From Nannochloropsis salina CCMP1776 (lineage: Eukaryota > Sar > Eustigmatophyceae > Eustigmatales > Monodopsidaceae), in assembly GCA_004565275.1 (NCBI GenBank), contig SDOX01000006.1:1178001-1242000 (forward strand): a stretch of 64,000 nt of DNA, written 5' to 3'. The translations under genes were made by a program, and so were the position numbers. Shown here piece by piece: positions 53,052 to 64,000 of the stretch; positions within the stretch are counted from its first letter, which is position 1, and every line of letters starts with the position of its first letter. The notes beneath the pieces were generated by a model. The model was not told the DNA's origin and ran no database searches. It was given only the letters and a program-made list of their open reading frames with translations.

Positions 53052-53687
53052 TCAACGTGAGTTTTGGAGGGGGAGGACAAGGAGAAGGACAATATTGTAT
53101 ACTGAGTGCGCAGAGAGCAACCTCCAGAAAGAAAGATCAGAAGCCAGACGGGGCCCACAAAAGCCTGAAAATATAAACAAGAGCAAGTGGATGCGCCATC
53201 CTAGCGTCATAATCGGCATGTGTACACTGGGACGAATAGGAAGAACCCAGATGGCAAAAGCCATGTTGAGCAAGTCTACAGCTTTGACGGCAACGATGAG
53301 ATAAACTACCAATAGAACAGGGAGGTCACGGCTTAATATCTTCAAGGCTTCTTCCTCTATGGGAGCACCGCTAAAGGCAGCCTGAAAACCCGGGCACAAC
53401 TGCGCATGCTGGAATAGCCTGAGGGTTTGCATTAGGAAATGTATGCAGGCACCAAGATGCAAGATCCAGCGAAGCCAAAAAGACTGCCCTTTACGGGTCC
53501 ATTCAAGAGGATTGTGACTTGATACAGCATACTGCTTCGTATGTTTATCGTAGGATTCATATAAATTTTTCGCTGTCACATGTTTGACCCGTCTCCCAAC
53601 GTGTGCGCGAGGAAAGCCGGAGGTGGTAGAAGGCAGCTCTGGAAAAGAAGGAGGCCGGCAGGCGCTTGTATTGATACCAGCGCTCAT
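53052..53687 (-). CDS. Four-TM membrane protein of unknown function
   Basis: Intronless, 211 aa, ATG at 53687. A hydrophilic N-terminus of ~65 residues precedes four hydrophobic segments: FWLRWILHLGACIHFLMQTL, LLVVYLIVAVKAVDLLNMAF, LGWRIHLLLFIFSGFCG and SVYNIVLLLVLPL. No catalytic motif, repeat or signal peptide was recognised. Orphan on sight; a plastid, mitochondrial or ER location cannot be told. Confidence 0.55.
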   Translation of the reverse strand: MSAGINTSACRPPSFPELPSTTSGFPRAHVGRRVKHVTAKNLYESYDKHTKQYAVSSHNPLEWTRKGQSFWLRWILHLGACIHFLMQTLRLFQHAQLCPGFQAAFSGAPIEEEALKILSRDLPVLLVVYLIVAVKAVDLLNMAFAIWVLPIRPSVHMPIMTLGWRIHLLLFIFSGFCGPRLASDLSFWRLLSAHSVYNIVLLLVLPLQNSR

Positions 53688-54740
53688 AGCGCGTTAAACT
53701 ATAGATTTACATGTATCAAGATTTTTTAAGCAGTCAGATGAGTCCGCAACGGGCTAAAAAGAGAGGCATAGGCGGGACAGGTGGTCAAGGCCGCAGAAGC
53801 AGGAACGAACGTGTGACAAGTTGAACTTCAACATGGGAAGGATAAATTACCTAGGACAGACTTTGATAACAGTGTGCCTGCAAACACCACACCCCACGTG
53901 AACGGCTGTAGCGTTGTTGTCTATATGCGTATGATGAGCTTGGCCGTCGAATTCTTCATGTGCCCCCATGCACTGAGGACCGCTTGGTCAAGTTACCAGT
54001 TCTCGGAAGGAGGAACGAAGGGAACTGTGACGCGGAAAAATCACGCTGCCACCATTGACCCGATTTAAACACAACCAGTGTCTCTCTGTGCACTCATTCT
54101 GGAAGCATTTATATACGATGAAAGCTATGTTAAATTCCGAGGGGCTCGCTTTTGCACACAAACAAAAAAGCGATTTCGGCTGAGCAGGCTTGCTCGCACT
54201 TGTTGCAATCGTTACGGGACGCATGAAGCTTCAAAAGCTCAAAAGCATATGAGATGGCTTTATCACTTTTAATTTGCTTCTATGGGTAATAAAGGACAGT
54301 CCAAGCCCGATAAAAGTCTTATCCTTGAGGTATATGTAGGCTCATGGCATTGGTTTCCTGGTCTGGCCTCTCCTTTTCGAGCAGAACCAGGCTAACATGA
54401 ATAAAAATTGAAGTGATGGATGAAATGGTTTAGCAAGGCTTTTCCTCAGCAAAAAAAGAAGTCTGGTATGAGCTCTGTTTGGCAGAAGTAATGAATGTGT
54501 ACCTGTACAGCTTTCGGGTGTTCTATCCTCCTACTATGGTGCGCGATGCTCACGTCCCGACAGCAATACATTCTGGATCATGAATCAGATGACTTGATCG
54601 ATTATGCCTATGCTTCAACCATCTCAAATTTACAATGACTTCCCTTTTTCCCCACTGTTTCACAGGGACTTTCCATGCTAGTATCCTCCACGCATGCCTC
54701 GCCCAGCCCATGTGCACATAGTCAAGGCCACCTTGCGGGG
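53688..54740. promoter_or_regulatory. Divergent intergenic region TM orphan / YidD
   Basis: About 1.05 kb, AT-rich, containing both promoters. The frames inside are short and unlike known proteins. Confidence 0.45.
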
Positions 54741-55406
54741 ATGAGACCAAGAATAAGCATATTATGCCACCTTTTCCCATCTTTTTTCCTCGTGCTACTG
54801 CCATCCATGGTGCAAGGCTTTCTCCAAGTACCACACCAGCCCTTCATGGCCCAGGCGGGCCCCACTCACCCCCTCGGCCCATCCCGCGCGCTCTCACCGG
54901 CCTTTTGCCAAGCGTGCTTTCATGAACATAATCATAAGGATGGTGGCCGCGAAACACGAAGACCAGGAATGCCCGTGCTGCATTTTCCCGGATCGTTTGG
55001 ATGTAATGCCGCCCTACAGCCCGTACTGAATGTGTTGGGTCCGTATTTCCCCCATACTGATGAAGACACGCCCGACAAAGAAGGGAGCGCGGACGTGCCT
55101 GAGGCAGTCGATGAGTCATTCGACGAAGAGGAAGAAGTTCTCGCCCCCACCGACACCACTTCTGCCATTTTGATCAATTTTTTTCGGGGGTACAAACGGT
55201 ACATCTCCCCCCTTCTCCCGCAGGCCTGCCGCTTCTTCCCCACGTGCAGTGAGTACGCGATAGAGTCGGTTCAGAAGTTCGGGCCTGCGAAGGGGGCGGT
55301 GCTGACCGCCTGGCGGCTCCTGCGATGCAATCCGTTGGGGGGGAGAGGCTGGGATCCTCCACAATGGCCGCCGCCGGGGTGGAAGGCGGGAGGGACGGGG
55401 AGGTAG
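54741..55406 (+). CDS. Plastid YidD-like membrane protein insertion efficiency factor
   Basis: 221 aa from the ATG at 54741. Signal ([20 protein letters not shown]) ends in a QG|F plastid-like motif. The C-terminal domain is YidD (DUF37): [63 protein letters not shown]. The cysteines of [10 protein letters not shown] and LRCNP are conserved. Bacterial YidD assists the YidC insertase; here it should work with plastid Alb3/YidC at the thylakoid or envelope. The region between signal and domain is acidic ([20 protein letters not shown]). A GGGA tract follows the stop. Confidence 0.88.
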   Translation: MRPRISILCHLFPSFFLVLLPSMVQGFLQVPHQPFMAQAGPTHPLGPSRALSPAFCQACFHEHNHKDGGRETRRPGMPVLHFPGSFGCNAALQPVLNVLGPYFPHTDEDTPDKEGSADVPEAVDESFDEEEEVLAPTDTTSAILINFFRGYKRYISPLLPQACRFFPTCSEYAIESVQKFGPAKGAVLTAWRLLRCNPLGGRGWDPPQWPPPGWKAGGTGR

Positions 55407-56015
55407 GGAGGGAGGAAGGGAGGGAGGGAGGGGGGGAGAGGGTGAGTACGGCTTCCTGTGAGAAACAATGCGCGCAGATTGCGACGAAGCAAAAGACTAT
55501 GCCCTCTGTACCCCTTTGGGATTTCATCAGGGGGTCTATCGGCCCAGGGTGGGGGTCCAAGGCGTCATAGCAAGCGCACGTCCACCTCCAGGACATGGTG
55601 GACATAGGGATGCCAGGTTTCGCCTGTAATAGCGCCTTTGTCCTTTCCCTTGCCGTTCGTCGGATTGCTGCTGCTATTGTATCGTTTAAGTCACCTGAAT
55701 ATAAATCACGGCTGCCCGCCCTTTTCAGAAGTCTCGGTAAATTAGGCACCAAGAGCCCATGCGCATTGCCCTTGGTAGCAAACGGGTCAAATTTTGAAAA
55801 AAGCGATACACAAGCCATCGGGCCCCACGAGGGTTGGAGAAATAAAGAAGATTGTCTTCCGTCGGTACCATCACACTTCTGCTTTGGTTCATTTACTTCG
55901 TGTCTCGCCATTGCGCGTCCCTCGGCTGCCACCCCCTCAGAGAGCGACAGCAGTCTCCTCACCCACCCCGACCTCCCTCAGTGCCTCTTCCCCTCCTTTC
56001 TGTTTCCCTCCCTCC
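55407..56015. other. Convergent intergenic region
   Basis: About 610 bp between the YidD and TOM70-like stops. Starts with a GGGA tract. No gene supported. Confidence 0.5.
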
Positions 56016-59000
56016 CTACCCCATCAAGTCACCCGCCGTTAACCCCAATCGTTTCGCGCCATCCAATTTCGCCATTGCCAACACCTTAATTTGCGCAAGT
56101 TCTTCCAGATCATCTTTTGAACGGCAAATTTGCATCCCTAATGGAACAGGAAGAAAGGAAGACAGAAGGTGATGAAGAGAAAAATAGGAGGATGAGGAAG
56201 AAAAATATGACGACGCAGAACTCTTTCTCTCTCTCTCGCTCCCTGTTTCCCTCCTTGCTCCTCTCCCTTCGTTGACCCCTTTCCTCCTCTTCATTTGCTG
56301 CCTTCACCCTTCGCTTCCTCCTTCCAGTCACCCAAGGCCTACGCCTTCAATGCGGTGACGCCATGCCCCTCCCTTGCCTCCCTGTCCCCCCTTCCTCCCC
56401 TGCCGACTCACCCTTGTCGATGATCTCAAAGGCAGGTTTGCTGTCTTCCACAGTACTCACACCTTTGAACAACAAATTTGCCAGGAAGGAGTAGGCGGGC
56501 TGGTACTGCGGGTCCATTTCTATCACGTGCTGGAGTGTTTCTCGTGCCGTCACCGCGTCCTCCCCTTGCCAAGCCACGAGCGCCTGCGGGCAGGAAGGAG
56601 GGCGGGAGGGAGGGCGGGAGGGAGGGCGGGAGGGAGGGCGGGAGGGAGACAGTAAGGAAGAATCGGACTAGGGGGTGGGCCTCGTTGGCGGGACCCACTT
56701 TAATCGCCAAATGGAGCGGACAGTACCAAACCAAGGAAGAGAAGGAGAAAGCAACAGAGGGAGGGAGGGAGGGCGTACTTTGTTGATGTGCGGCATGGGG
56801 TTGGAAGGATCGAGACGAATGCTCTTTTCCAGCTCTTTCCCGGCCTCTTCCACTTTTCCTTGCATGAGCAGAAACTCGGCGTAGGCGGCGACGACGTCCG
56901 CGTTCCGAGGTGCTGCGCGCTTAGCCTGAGAAGAGGAGGGAGGGAAGGAGCGAGGGAAGGAGAGAGGGAGGGAGGGAGGGAGGTGAGTACGTGAGTTGGG
57001 GCTGGTTCTGGAAGTGTGGGTATAGGAGCAGGCGGGGAAAGTACGAGATGACTGGCGAACGACACCCAAAACGAACTGAGTCCGGGTAGGACCGCAGGCA
57101 AGGGGAAAGGCAGGACGAGGAAAAGGAAGGAGGAGGTGGAAGGGAGGGAGGGACGGAGGGAGGGAGGGAGGCCAGTACCTTCTCGATCAACTTCTCCGCC
57201 TCTGCAGTCTCGTTGCGCTGCATTTTGATGTTCATGAGGCGAATGAGGGCCACCACATTGCCTTCGTCTAGCTCCAGGCACTTGTTGAGCTCTCGCTCTG
57301 CCTCTTGCAGGCCTGGGCGGGACGGGGAGGGAAGGAGGGAGGGAGGGAGGGAGGGNNNNNNNNNNNNNNNNNNNNNNNNNNNNNNNNNNNNNNNNNNNNN
57401 NNNNNNNNNNNNNNNNNNNNNNNNNNNNNNNNNNNNNNNNNNNNNNNNNNNNNNNTGGATGGTTATGTCAGGAGAGAGGCTGTTGGAACCACCTAAAGCG
57501 TGAGTGTCTTTGGCCTCGAGAACGACAACAGGCCCCTTGAAACATCAAAATCCGTTGTTAGTGTCCACCCCACCCTACTAAAGGACATCCCCATTCTTTC
57601 CCGTTCCTCCCTCCCTCCCTCCCTCCCTCCCTCCCTCCCTCAATCCTTTCCTCCCTTATTTCCTTCCTCCTTGGTACCTTCCTCCGTCATTTTCCCCGAC
57701 ATCCAGAATTGACACCTCCACAGATAGACAAAGGCACTCGTGGGCGATGTTTCCCGCGCTTTTTCCAACAAAACCTTGGCCTCCTACGGACAGGAGGAAG
57801 GAAGGGCGGGAGGGAGGGAGGGAGGAGGAAAACGGGTGGTGGATGCCCTTTAGTAGGATTGTTGCGGGCATGGGACCAGTACAGCGAGGAGGGATAACTC
57901 AAGGTACGGAAAACAACTATCGAAGGCCGTGTCCGGGCGGCAAAAGGCGGGAAATCAAGGCGGCGGGGGGGTCCGCCTACAGAGTCTAGAGGGCGAGGGG
58001 AGAGCCTACCTCGAGCTCGCTCCGGTCCAGATGCAGACATCCCCGCTTGATGAGGAGTTCGGGAGAGTCAGGGTTCAGGTTACTGCTATGCTCTAGTACC
58101 TAGGGAGGTGGACGGGGGGGAGGAAGTCGTGGGTGGGCCTGGGTTCTAGAAAAAGACGAGGGAAGGAGGAAGGGAGGGAAGGAGGGAGGGACGGAGGGAG
58201 GGAGGGACGGAGGGAGGGACGGGTGGAGGGACTAACTTTACGGGCTTCGTCCAAGTCATGTTTAAGGTGAAGGAAAGTCCCCGCCCACGAGAAAAGATTC
58301 GCTTGCTCCTCCTCCGTGGGGAGAGAGGCACCTGGAAAGGAGGAGGGAGGGTAGGAGGCAGGGAGAGAGGGAGGGAGGGAGGACGAGATCAACATCCATG
58401 AATGGTTCAAGTAACGCAAGCACTTATGGAGATTGGGCTACAGAGTAGCTTTGCTGAAAAAAAGGGGGGGCACCGGAGCGAGGGTAAGAGGGAGGAAGGG
58501 AGGGAGGGAGGGAGAGAGGGAGGGAGGGAGGGAGGGAGGGAGGACGACCTTCTTCGCGCGCCAACCGAACCGCATCCATGAGGTCCTCGTTGGCCTTGGA
58601 GAATTGTTGGTGGGCGATACGGCTGAGCGCCCGTTCAAAATGAAGCGGGAGGCTGGAGGAAGGGGAGGAGGAAGGGGGGAGGGCGTTCAACTCGGCTGTG
58701 ATCTGCTCGGCCTGCGATAAGAGAGGGCGTGGGAGGGAAAGGGAGGAGGATGCAAAGGTTCAAGAGATTTAGGAGACAGCCGCCGACAATGTAAAATTGG
58801 CTCACAGGTATGCCCGCTTTTCCCTTTCCCTCCACCTCTCCCTCCCTCCCTCCTTTCCTCCCTCCCACCCTCCCTTCCTACCTCCCGCAGAGAGGACAAG
58901 CGCCCTCGCAACTCCTGGTAGGAAGGAAGGAGGTTCAGGACTTGCTGAATGGTATAGGCAGAAGGAAGGGATTTGTTGGCGGACAACTTGTTCCCGGCCG

Positions 59001-61206
59001 CCTGGAGGGAGGGAGGGAGGGAGGGAGGGGGGAAGAGGAGGGAGAAAGGGAGGGAGGGAGGGAAAGGGGAAATGTTCCAGGAGATAAACGAGGTTTGTCG
59101 AAAGTGCCAGAATGGAGGCGAGTATACAATAAAAAGCGCGACAGTCGAGTGGTAGAAGGCGAGGAAAAAGGAGAGGAAGGGAGGGAGGGCGGGAGGGAGG
59201 GAGGGGGGAAAGGAGGGGGTTAGGGAGGGAGGGAGGGGGGGAAGGAGGGGGCAAGGAAGGGAGGGAGGGGGAGAAGGAGGGGGCAAGGGAGGGAGGGAGG
59301 ACACGCCACGGACCTCCATGTCCTCGATCATTTTTCGGGCTGCTTTCTTCGCCACATCGTCCAGATTTGAGGGGGGAAGGAGCTGCATGTTTTGGGCAGC
59401 AGAAGGGTTCACGCGCACCTTGCCAGGGAGAGAAGGAAGGGGGGAAGGGAGGGAGGGAGGGAGGGATGGAGGAAGGGGAGGAGAAAGATGAATGAGGCAC
59501 ACGCAGGCTTCGTGGGTCTGAGCAATGGCTTCATTTTCCAAACCGGTCGCTGACACTACTCCACGCGTTCTTCTATTCTTTCCCCCTTCCTTTTCCCACC
59601 TGCCATTTATAGGCCTCCATATCCAGAAGGAAGGTGACCATCAGCTCGACCAAAGCCGCATGGTACTGGCCCTTCTCCAGGAGCAGGTCCAAAATGCGCT
59701 GTGTGGAGGTGGCAAGGGAGGGCGGGAGGGAGGGCGGGAGGGAGGGAAAGACGGAAAGGTGGGCCTCGTCGGAGTGTATTTGTTCTAGCCTCCGACCTCC
59801 TTGCAAGTCTCACGTTCCGTCCCTCCTTCCCTTCCTCCCTCCCGCCCTTCCTCCCTCCCTCCCGCCCTTCCTCCCTCCCTCCCTCCTGCCCACCTTCCTC
59901 CGTTTCTGAACTTTCTCCTTGCTCTTGGACGGTCCTGCACCCAGGGCCTTGAGGATAGTGGCACAGTCATCCAGAGCTTCGGCGTACTGCCCGAGCCTGG
60001 GAGGGAAGGAGGGAAGGAGGGAGGAAGGGAGGGAGGGAGGGAGGGAGCTTCAGAGGAGACGCGAGCCAACGATTTTGACTTTTACAATGGACATTTGATC
60101 CTGAGATTCCATGAAAGCGGGGACCGACCTTCGTCTATGGGATTAGGAAAGAAAATAAAGCAAGAAGAAGGGCAGCAGGGAAGGAAGGAAGGAGGGAAGG
60201 AGGGAAGGAGGGAAGGAGGGAAGGAGGGAAGGAGGGAAGGAGGGAAGGAGGGAAGGAGGGAAGGAGGGAAGGAGGGAAGGAGGGAAGGAGGGAAGGAGGG
60301 CAGGAGCGGCTTTTTCCCCGACACGCACCGTTCGTAGCAAGCACTCCTGTTGGAAAGGAGTGTGTTTTGCTGATTGCTGACGCCAGCCAAGTTCCTCCCG
60401 AGCTCAAGGGCCTTGTTGAATCCTTGCAGAGCATCTGTGTAGTTGCCGGCTTTGAAGGCCTCCACGGCCTGGGAGAGGGGAGGGCCCGGGCAGGTCGAAG
60501 GGGGGGAAAGGAGGGGAGATCAGTAACGTCAGCACTACGACACCTTGTTTTATTCCGTCTTTTTTAAAAGGCAATGCGTGGAAGCTCTAAACCGTGGCCT
60601 CCATGGGCCTTGCCCAGTGGAACCTCCTTCCTGAGGGATCATTAATCCCCCTTCACTCCCCGTCCTCCCTCCTCCTCCATTGCTCTTCGATGCCTGCCCT
60701 CCTGCCGCCTCTCCTTGCGTCCCGCACCTCCTCTTTCAGCCTACCTTGGCCCCCCACTCCTCGTACTCTCTCTCCTCCACGCCCTTAATGTCCACGTCGC
60801 GCCCCTCGGCCGTTGCTTCTACTCCCTGTGCATCATCAGGGTTCAGGTGTGTAACGATAAGTGTGTGGGATGGACGCGGTACAGTGTGACAGTTCTGCTG
60901 CATGGCGATAGATGTGATTTTTTAACGTAATGAAGAGCGCATTCAATGCGTGTCTGATCGTTCCCCTGCAATCATCCACCCAACGACTCGAGTCGCGTCA
61001 GCGTGACCTCCTCACCTATCCAGCAAACGACTCCATGAACGTACCTTCGTGTCATTTTGCTCCTTTGCCGAGCGCTCCTCATCTTTTTTCTCAGGAGGAG
61101 GGGGTGGAAGGAGATTGAAGCGGAGGGCGGGCCGGAAATACATGAGTCCGAGTAAGGCCGTCGTGGTGGCAAGCAGGAAACAAAAAAGGAGGCTTTTGAC
61201 GTTCAT
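56016..61206 (-). CDS. TOM70-like mitochondrial import receptor (TPR protein)
   Basis: Fifteen exons on the minus strand: 61206-61045, 60825-60745, 60468-60329, 59996-59894, 59698-59600, 59418-59314, 59001-58882, 58711-58549, 58331-58237, 58099-58010, 57783-57678, 57312-57179, 56925-56779, 56583-56412, 56137-56016. All junctions keep phase and give 612 aa, close to TOM70 (608 human, 617 yeast). An N-terminal membrane anchor (LLFCFLLATTTALLGLMYFR) is followed by EYEEWGAK, TPR1-3 (EAFKAGNYTDALQGFNKALE, NQQNTLLSNRSACYERLGQY), a linker, then C-terminal TPRs (AERELNKCLELDEGNVVALI, AEFLLMQGKVEEAGKELEKS, VIEMDPQYQPAYSFLANLLF) and the final helix (DLEELAQIKVLAMAKLDGAK). TOM70 binds Hsp70/90-delivered carrier precursors on the outer mitochondrial membrane. 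An ATG at 61254 could add 16 residues. Confidence 0.85.
57356..57455. other. Assembly gap, 100 N, inside a TOM70-like intron
   Basis: Exactly 100 N. It lies in the intron 57313-57677. The exons on either side join in phase (TEEG-LQEAERELNK), so coding sequence is probably complete. Confidence 0.9.
60189..60300. repeat. 8-bp microsatellite (GGAGGGAA)n
   Basis: Fourteen uninterrupted copies of GGAGGGAA (112 nt) in a TOM70-like intron; on the coding strand a (TTCCCTCC)n polypyrimidine tract. Confidence 0.92.
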
Positions 61207-62554
61207 TTTCTTCAATGGCGACGATGATAAGGCCAATGTCAAAGGAGGCGACATCCTGTAAGAGTACTGACGCTATATTAAGCTCTGCAGAGACGAGAAA
61301 GGTAGGGAATGCAGTGGGTAAAGATAGCAAGTCTGGGCTTGTAGCACTTGTTCGATTCCTGCATAAATGTGCCTGAGACACCGACAATTTGCTTTGAGGA
61401 GCCGCGAGCTAGACCCCCATACCGTCCCCTCCTTGTGCACCCTCATACACAATCCACGGGCTAGAAATAGCCTGCAGTGATGCACTGAGGTCATCGCGCG
61501 ACGTGTTTTGCCCTGGCATCTCAGCAATACTTGACGCGGCTGGGTAACCGTTGAGATATTTCAGACCTCCCCCACGGCCCATATTACGTAGGCGTGGCGC
61601 CCCGAGAAAAACACATAAATACGCCCTTTGGCGCACGAGTACGGTTTAGAGGCCCTAAAATGCACTTTTAATGGCTGGTAGTGTATATATTACCAGAAGG
61701 CATTGTCTTTGTCACTAATTATCTACCCCGTTTCGTGCTTGGAAGTCTCTACACCACGATCGCCCTATGTCCCTCACTGTTGTAACATACGAAAATAGGC
61801 CCCTCTCCGATGGCAACTTTTACCGCAGCCACCCCAGCACCAACTAGAGAATGCTTTCCATGGCGAAATTTTTTGGTGGCCATCAGCTTTCGTGCCCGGC
61901 GACCGTCGGAAGTAGCAGCTATGGGCCTGCAAGAAAGGCACCGACACCCCCAGCGTTTTCTGCGTGAGTGGCTCGAAAAAATGATGAAATGTTGCAGACC
62001 TTTTGAACGAATTTCTCACGTCACAACTCTGATTTCCTGTTCTTTATCACCCTCTCGCATAGCATGGTGGAATGGAAGCGATCATGTCGGTGTAGAAAAT
62101 GCGCCGCGCCGTGGAACCGAGGGGCAGCTCCGAAGCCGGGCGGAAGATGGACAGTCCGGAGTGGGAAAAGTCGGTGCGTTGATAGAGAATCAAATCATAA
62201 AGATGACCCTTTTTCCGAACTAAAGCAGACACTAAGGTGAAAGAGAAGTGAGCCCTCGTGCGTGACCTCCAGGAGATGTGACGCTTGCCAGTTGGGGGCT
62301 CGAATTCTCCTCCTGTCTTCTTACCCTCTCTCACAGTGGACACACCGCCCCCCCCCCCCACTCCGGCATTTTCTTTCAACTTTCACACGTCTCCTGCAGG
62401 CCGTGAGGAAACAATACGGACTCGGGCATTCGTCGAAACCGGCGCCGCGTTCCACGCTGCGATTTCCCTAACGAAAGGATCGGAATGTGGCGGTTCAGTC
62501 TGTCCTGGGGATGCCACCGTAACCCCCTTTCCGACCCCACGCACCAGGGTGATA
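61207..62554. promoter_or_regulatory. Divergent intergenic region TOM70-like / F-box gene
   Basis: About 1.35 kb. A short frame at 61810-62223 (starting MATFTAATPAPTREC) has an ATG but no recognisable domain. A C-run and a splice-like CTGCAG at about 62340-62400 may mark an upstream intron of the F-box gene. Confidence 0.45.
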
Positions 62555-63706
62555 ATGTGGCAATTTATTTCCTCTTTCCACATATTCAAAAAGAGCGGAG
62601 CCTGCGACGACGAAGCGACTAAGACGTGCTATCCACACCCCTCGCTCGCATCCTCCCTCGACCCCACCCCCGCGCCAACTTCTTGTCCTCTTCCCTTTCC
62701 CTCCGTCCTGCCTTCGTCCACCGTTTCCTATGTCTCGTCGCTCGCTCCTCCCCCCTTTGATTCTCCTCCCAAACCCCTTAATTTCTGTTACCTTCCCGAC
62801 GATTTATGGCGCGAAATCGCCTCCCACCTCTCCTTGCGGACCCTCCTCCTCTTCTCCCGTCTATGCCGCCGTACAGTACACATCCGCCCCCCTCTTCTCG
62901 AACGCTGGCTCCGAGAACGGCACGGTATAGTCCTTCGAGAAGGAGAGAGGGGCGGGTTGGAAAAGGGGTCCACCCGGGCCCTGGCCGTCGTGCGCTTTGT
63001 GCAAGGAGAGGTGATCGCCTGTCGAAAAGGCATGCTCAGCGTTGCCCCACCTCCACCTGCGCTCCTCCCTCCACCACCAGCAATATCTCCTTCCCACCCT
63101 CCGTCATTCCCTCCGGCCCCACCAAACGCGACCAATATCCCTCAAGCCTTCCACACGGACTCGAATCATCCCCCTGAATCCAGCCTCCCGCACGCCCTCC
63201 CCCAGCCCCTTCGTCTCTCTGATCTATTTGGGACCGCATTCAACAGAGGGAGGGAGCTTCAAAACGTGGCTGTCACCTGGAAAGGAATGGCCTTCAGTAG
63301 TCGGCGCCGCTTGGCGGGAAGACGGGGGACAGGGGAGGACGGGGAGGAGGAAGGGGTGAAAATATTGCCCTGGCGCTCCATCATGGGTACGTCCCCCATA
63401 AAAATGATAGAATTTAAAAAATAGATGATCACAAGACCGACGAGAAATGGCGAACACATGAGGATGAATGTTGCCAAACGCACGCCAGACCTTACCGGTT
63501 CCACTTCCTCCCTCCCTCCTTCCTCTTTTCGCGGTCACTCCCAGGCTGGATCACCGTTCTTCCCACCCAGACATGCCCGGGGCAAATCAAGATCGTCTCA
63601 ACCCTTCCCCCAGCCTGGAACAAGAGGGGACGGACGAGAAAAGCGGCCTACATTCTACTCTCCTTGGACGCGCCGCAGTTGCTGCACAGCCGGATGATCA
63701 CTTTTT
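62555..63706 (+). CDS. F-box protein (partial, 3' end outside window)
   Basis: Exons 62555-63386 and 63545-63706, joined in phase 1; exon 2 ends at a GTAAGA donor and the gene continues beyond the window. The F-box motif is clear: CYLPDDLWREIASHLSLRTL, then LLFSRLCRRTVHIRPPLLER. F-box proteins link substrates to the SCF ubiquitin ligase through SKP1. Between the F-box and exon end is a Pro/His-rich region (~170-235). Exon 2 (WITVLPTQTCPGQIKIVSTL, AAYILLSLDAPQLLHSRMIT) looks like the start of a beta-rich C-terminal domain. The N-terminal 60 residues are Ser/Pro-rich. The open frame upstream to 62285 has no ATG. Confidence 0.78.
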
Positions 63707-64000
63707 GTAAGAAGAGGGAGGGAGGGAGGGAAAGAGGAGAGGGAAAGGATGGTTGATAAGCGTTGGTCGTGCTGGTGATGGTGGCCAGGGCGTGAGATGA
63801 TGTTCACGGTCGTCGTGGAGAGTCATGCGAGAGGACGGAAATGGGAAGTGCAGCTACGTCTGGTTACACAACCCCTTTGAGCACAGGGATGTCATCGAAG
63901 TGCTGTTTGTTCTAGTTTTAAAACCTCGATCGATTGTTCTAAAAGGGCTTTCATTGGTTCGCACAGGCGAGGCGCATGCTCGGAGTTATCACACAGACGG
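63707..64000 (+). other. Intron of the F-box gene, running to the window end
   Basis: Starts GTAAGAAGAGGG with GGGA units just after the donor, like other introns here. No further exon is seen before the edge. Confidence 0.6.

Noticed and set aside
59419-59599. Extra TOM70-like exon (ENEAIAQTHEAC)
   Set aside because: Flanking exons already join in phase with normal intron size; no acceptor gives the needed frame.
61810-62223. 137-aa frame starting MATFTAATPAPTREC
   Set aside because: No domain, no splice logic and overlapping frames on the other strand; likely chance.

Overview
This is a gene-dense, GC-rich nuclear window from a photosynthetic stramenopile. The best guess is a eustigmatophyte of the Nannochloropsis/Microchloropsis type. 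That guess rests on short spliceosomal introns filled with (GGGA)n/(CCCT)n tracts, on several N-termini with a signal peptide ending in an Ala/Ser/Gly-Phe motif (the heterokont plastid-targeting signature: SVHAF, TTAF, VASF, ANAF, QGF), and on a gene set of eukaryotic and plastid type. I read 26 protein genes. They are packed on alternating strands in convergent and divergent pairs. I found no rRNA, no convincing tRNA, no CRISPR array and no intact transposon.

Layout. 0-14 kb: 3' end of an ABC transporter, a KMO-like FAD monooxygenase, an ITFG2-like (KICSTOR) protein, homogentisate 1,2-dioxygenase (5 exons), an MPV17/PMP22 membrane protein, a PhyH-type dioxygenase and a plastid protein with an indole-glycerol-phosphate-synthase fold but no catalytic residues. 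14-26 kb: SWEET sugar transporter, plastid pseudokinase, Der/EngA double GTPase, a DUF2470/HugZ-like plastid protein and a FAF2/UBXD8-like UBA-UAS-UBX protein. 26-34 kb: an AT-richer stretch, a fucosyltransferase-like type II membrane protein, a PROSER3-like disordered protein and a small coiled-coil orphan. 34-42 kb: SepSecS, ribosome biogenesis GTPase BMS1 (its middle lost in an assembly gap), SPT4 with an acidic extension and a rolling stone/AIG1-like membrane protein. 42-50 kb: an AT-richer stretch with a divergent alternative oxidase and a small secreted orphan, then a CTF-repeat cytoskeletal-type protein. 50-64 kb: a large plastid-targeted acidic-repeat protein, a four-TM orphan, plastid YidD, a TOM70-like receptor of 15 exons and the start of an F-box protein running off the right edge.

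There is no operon logic. Themes that recur are plastid proteins (IGPS-like, pseudokinase, DUF2470, YidD, acidic-repeat protein), protein import or insertion (TOM70, YidD, FAF2), aromatic amino-acid turnover (HGD, the FAD monooxygenase, the IGPS-like protein), ribosome and translation factors (BMS1, Der, SepSecS) and transcription (SPT4). Two runs of exactly 100 N mark gaps of unknown size; both sit between GGGA and CCCT repeats or next to one. Exon borders were read by eye from GT/AG sites, phase and protein continuity, and were not checked against transcripts.
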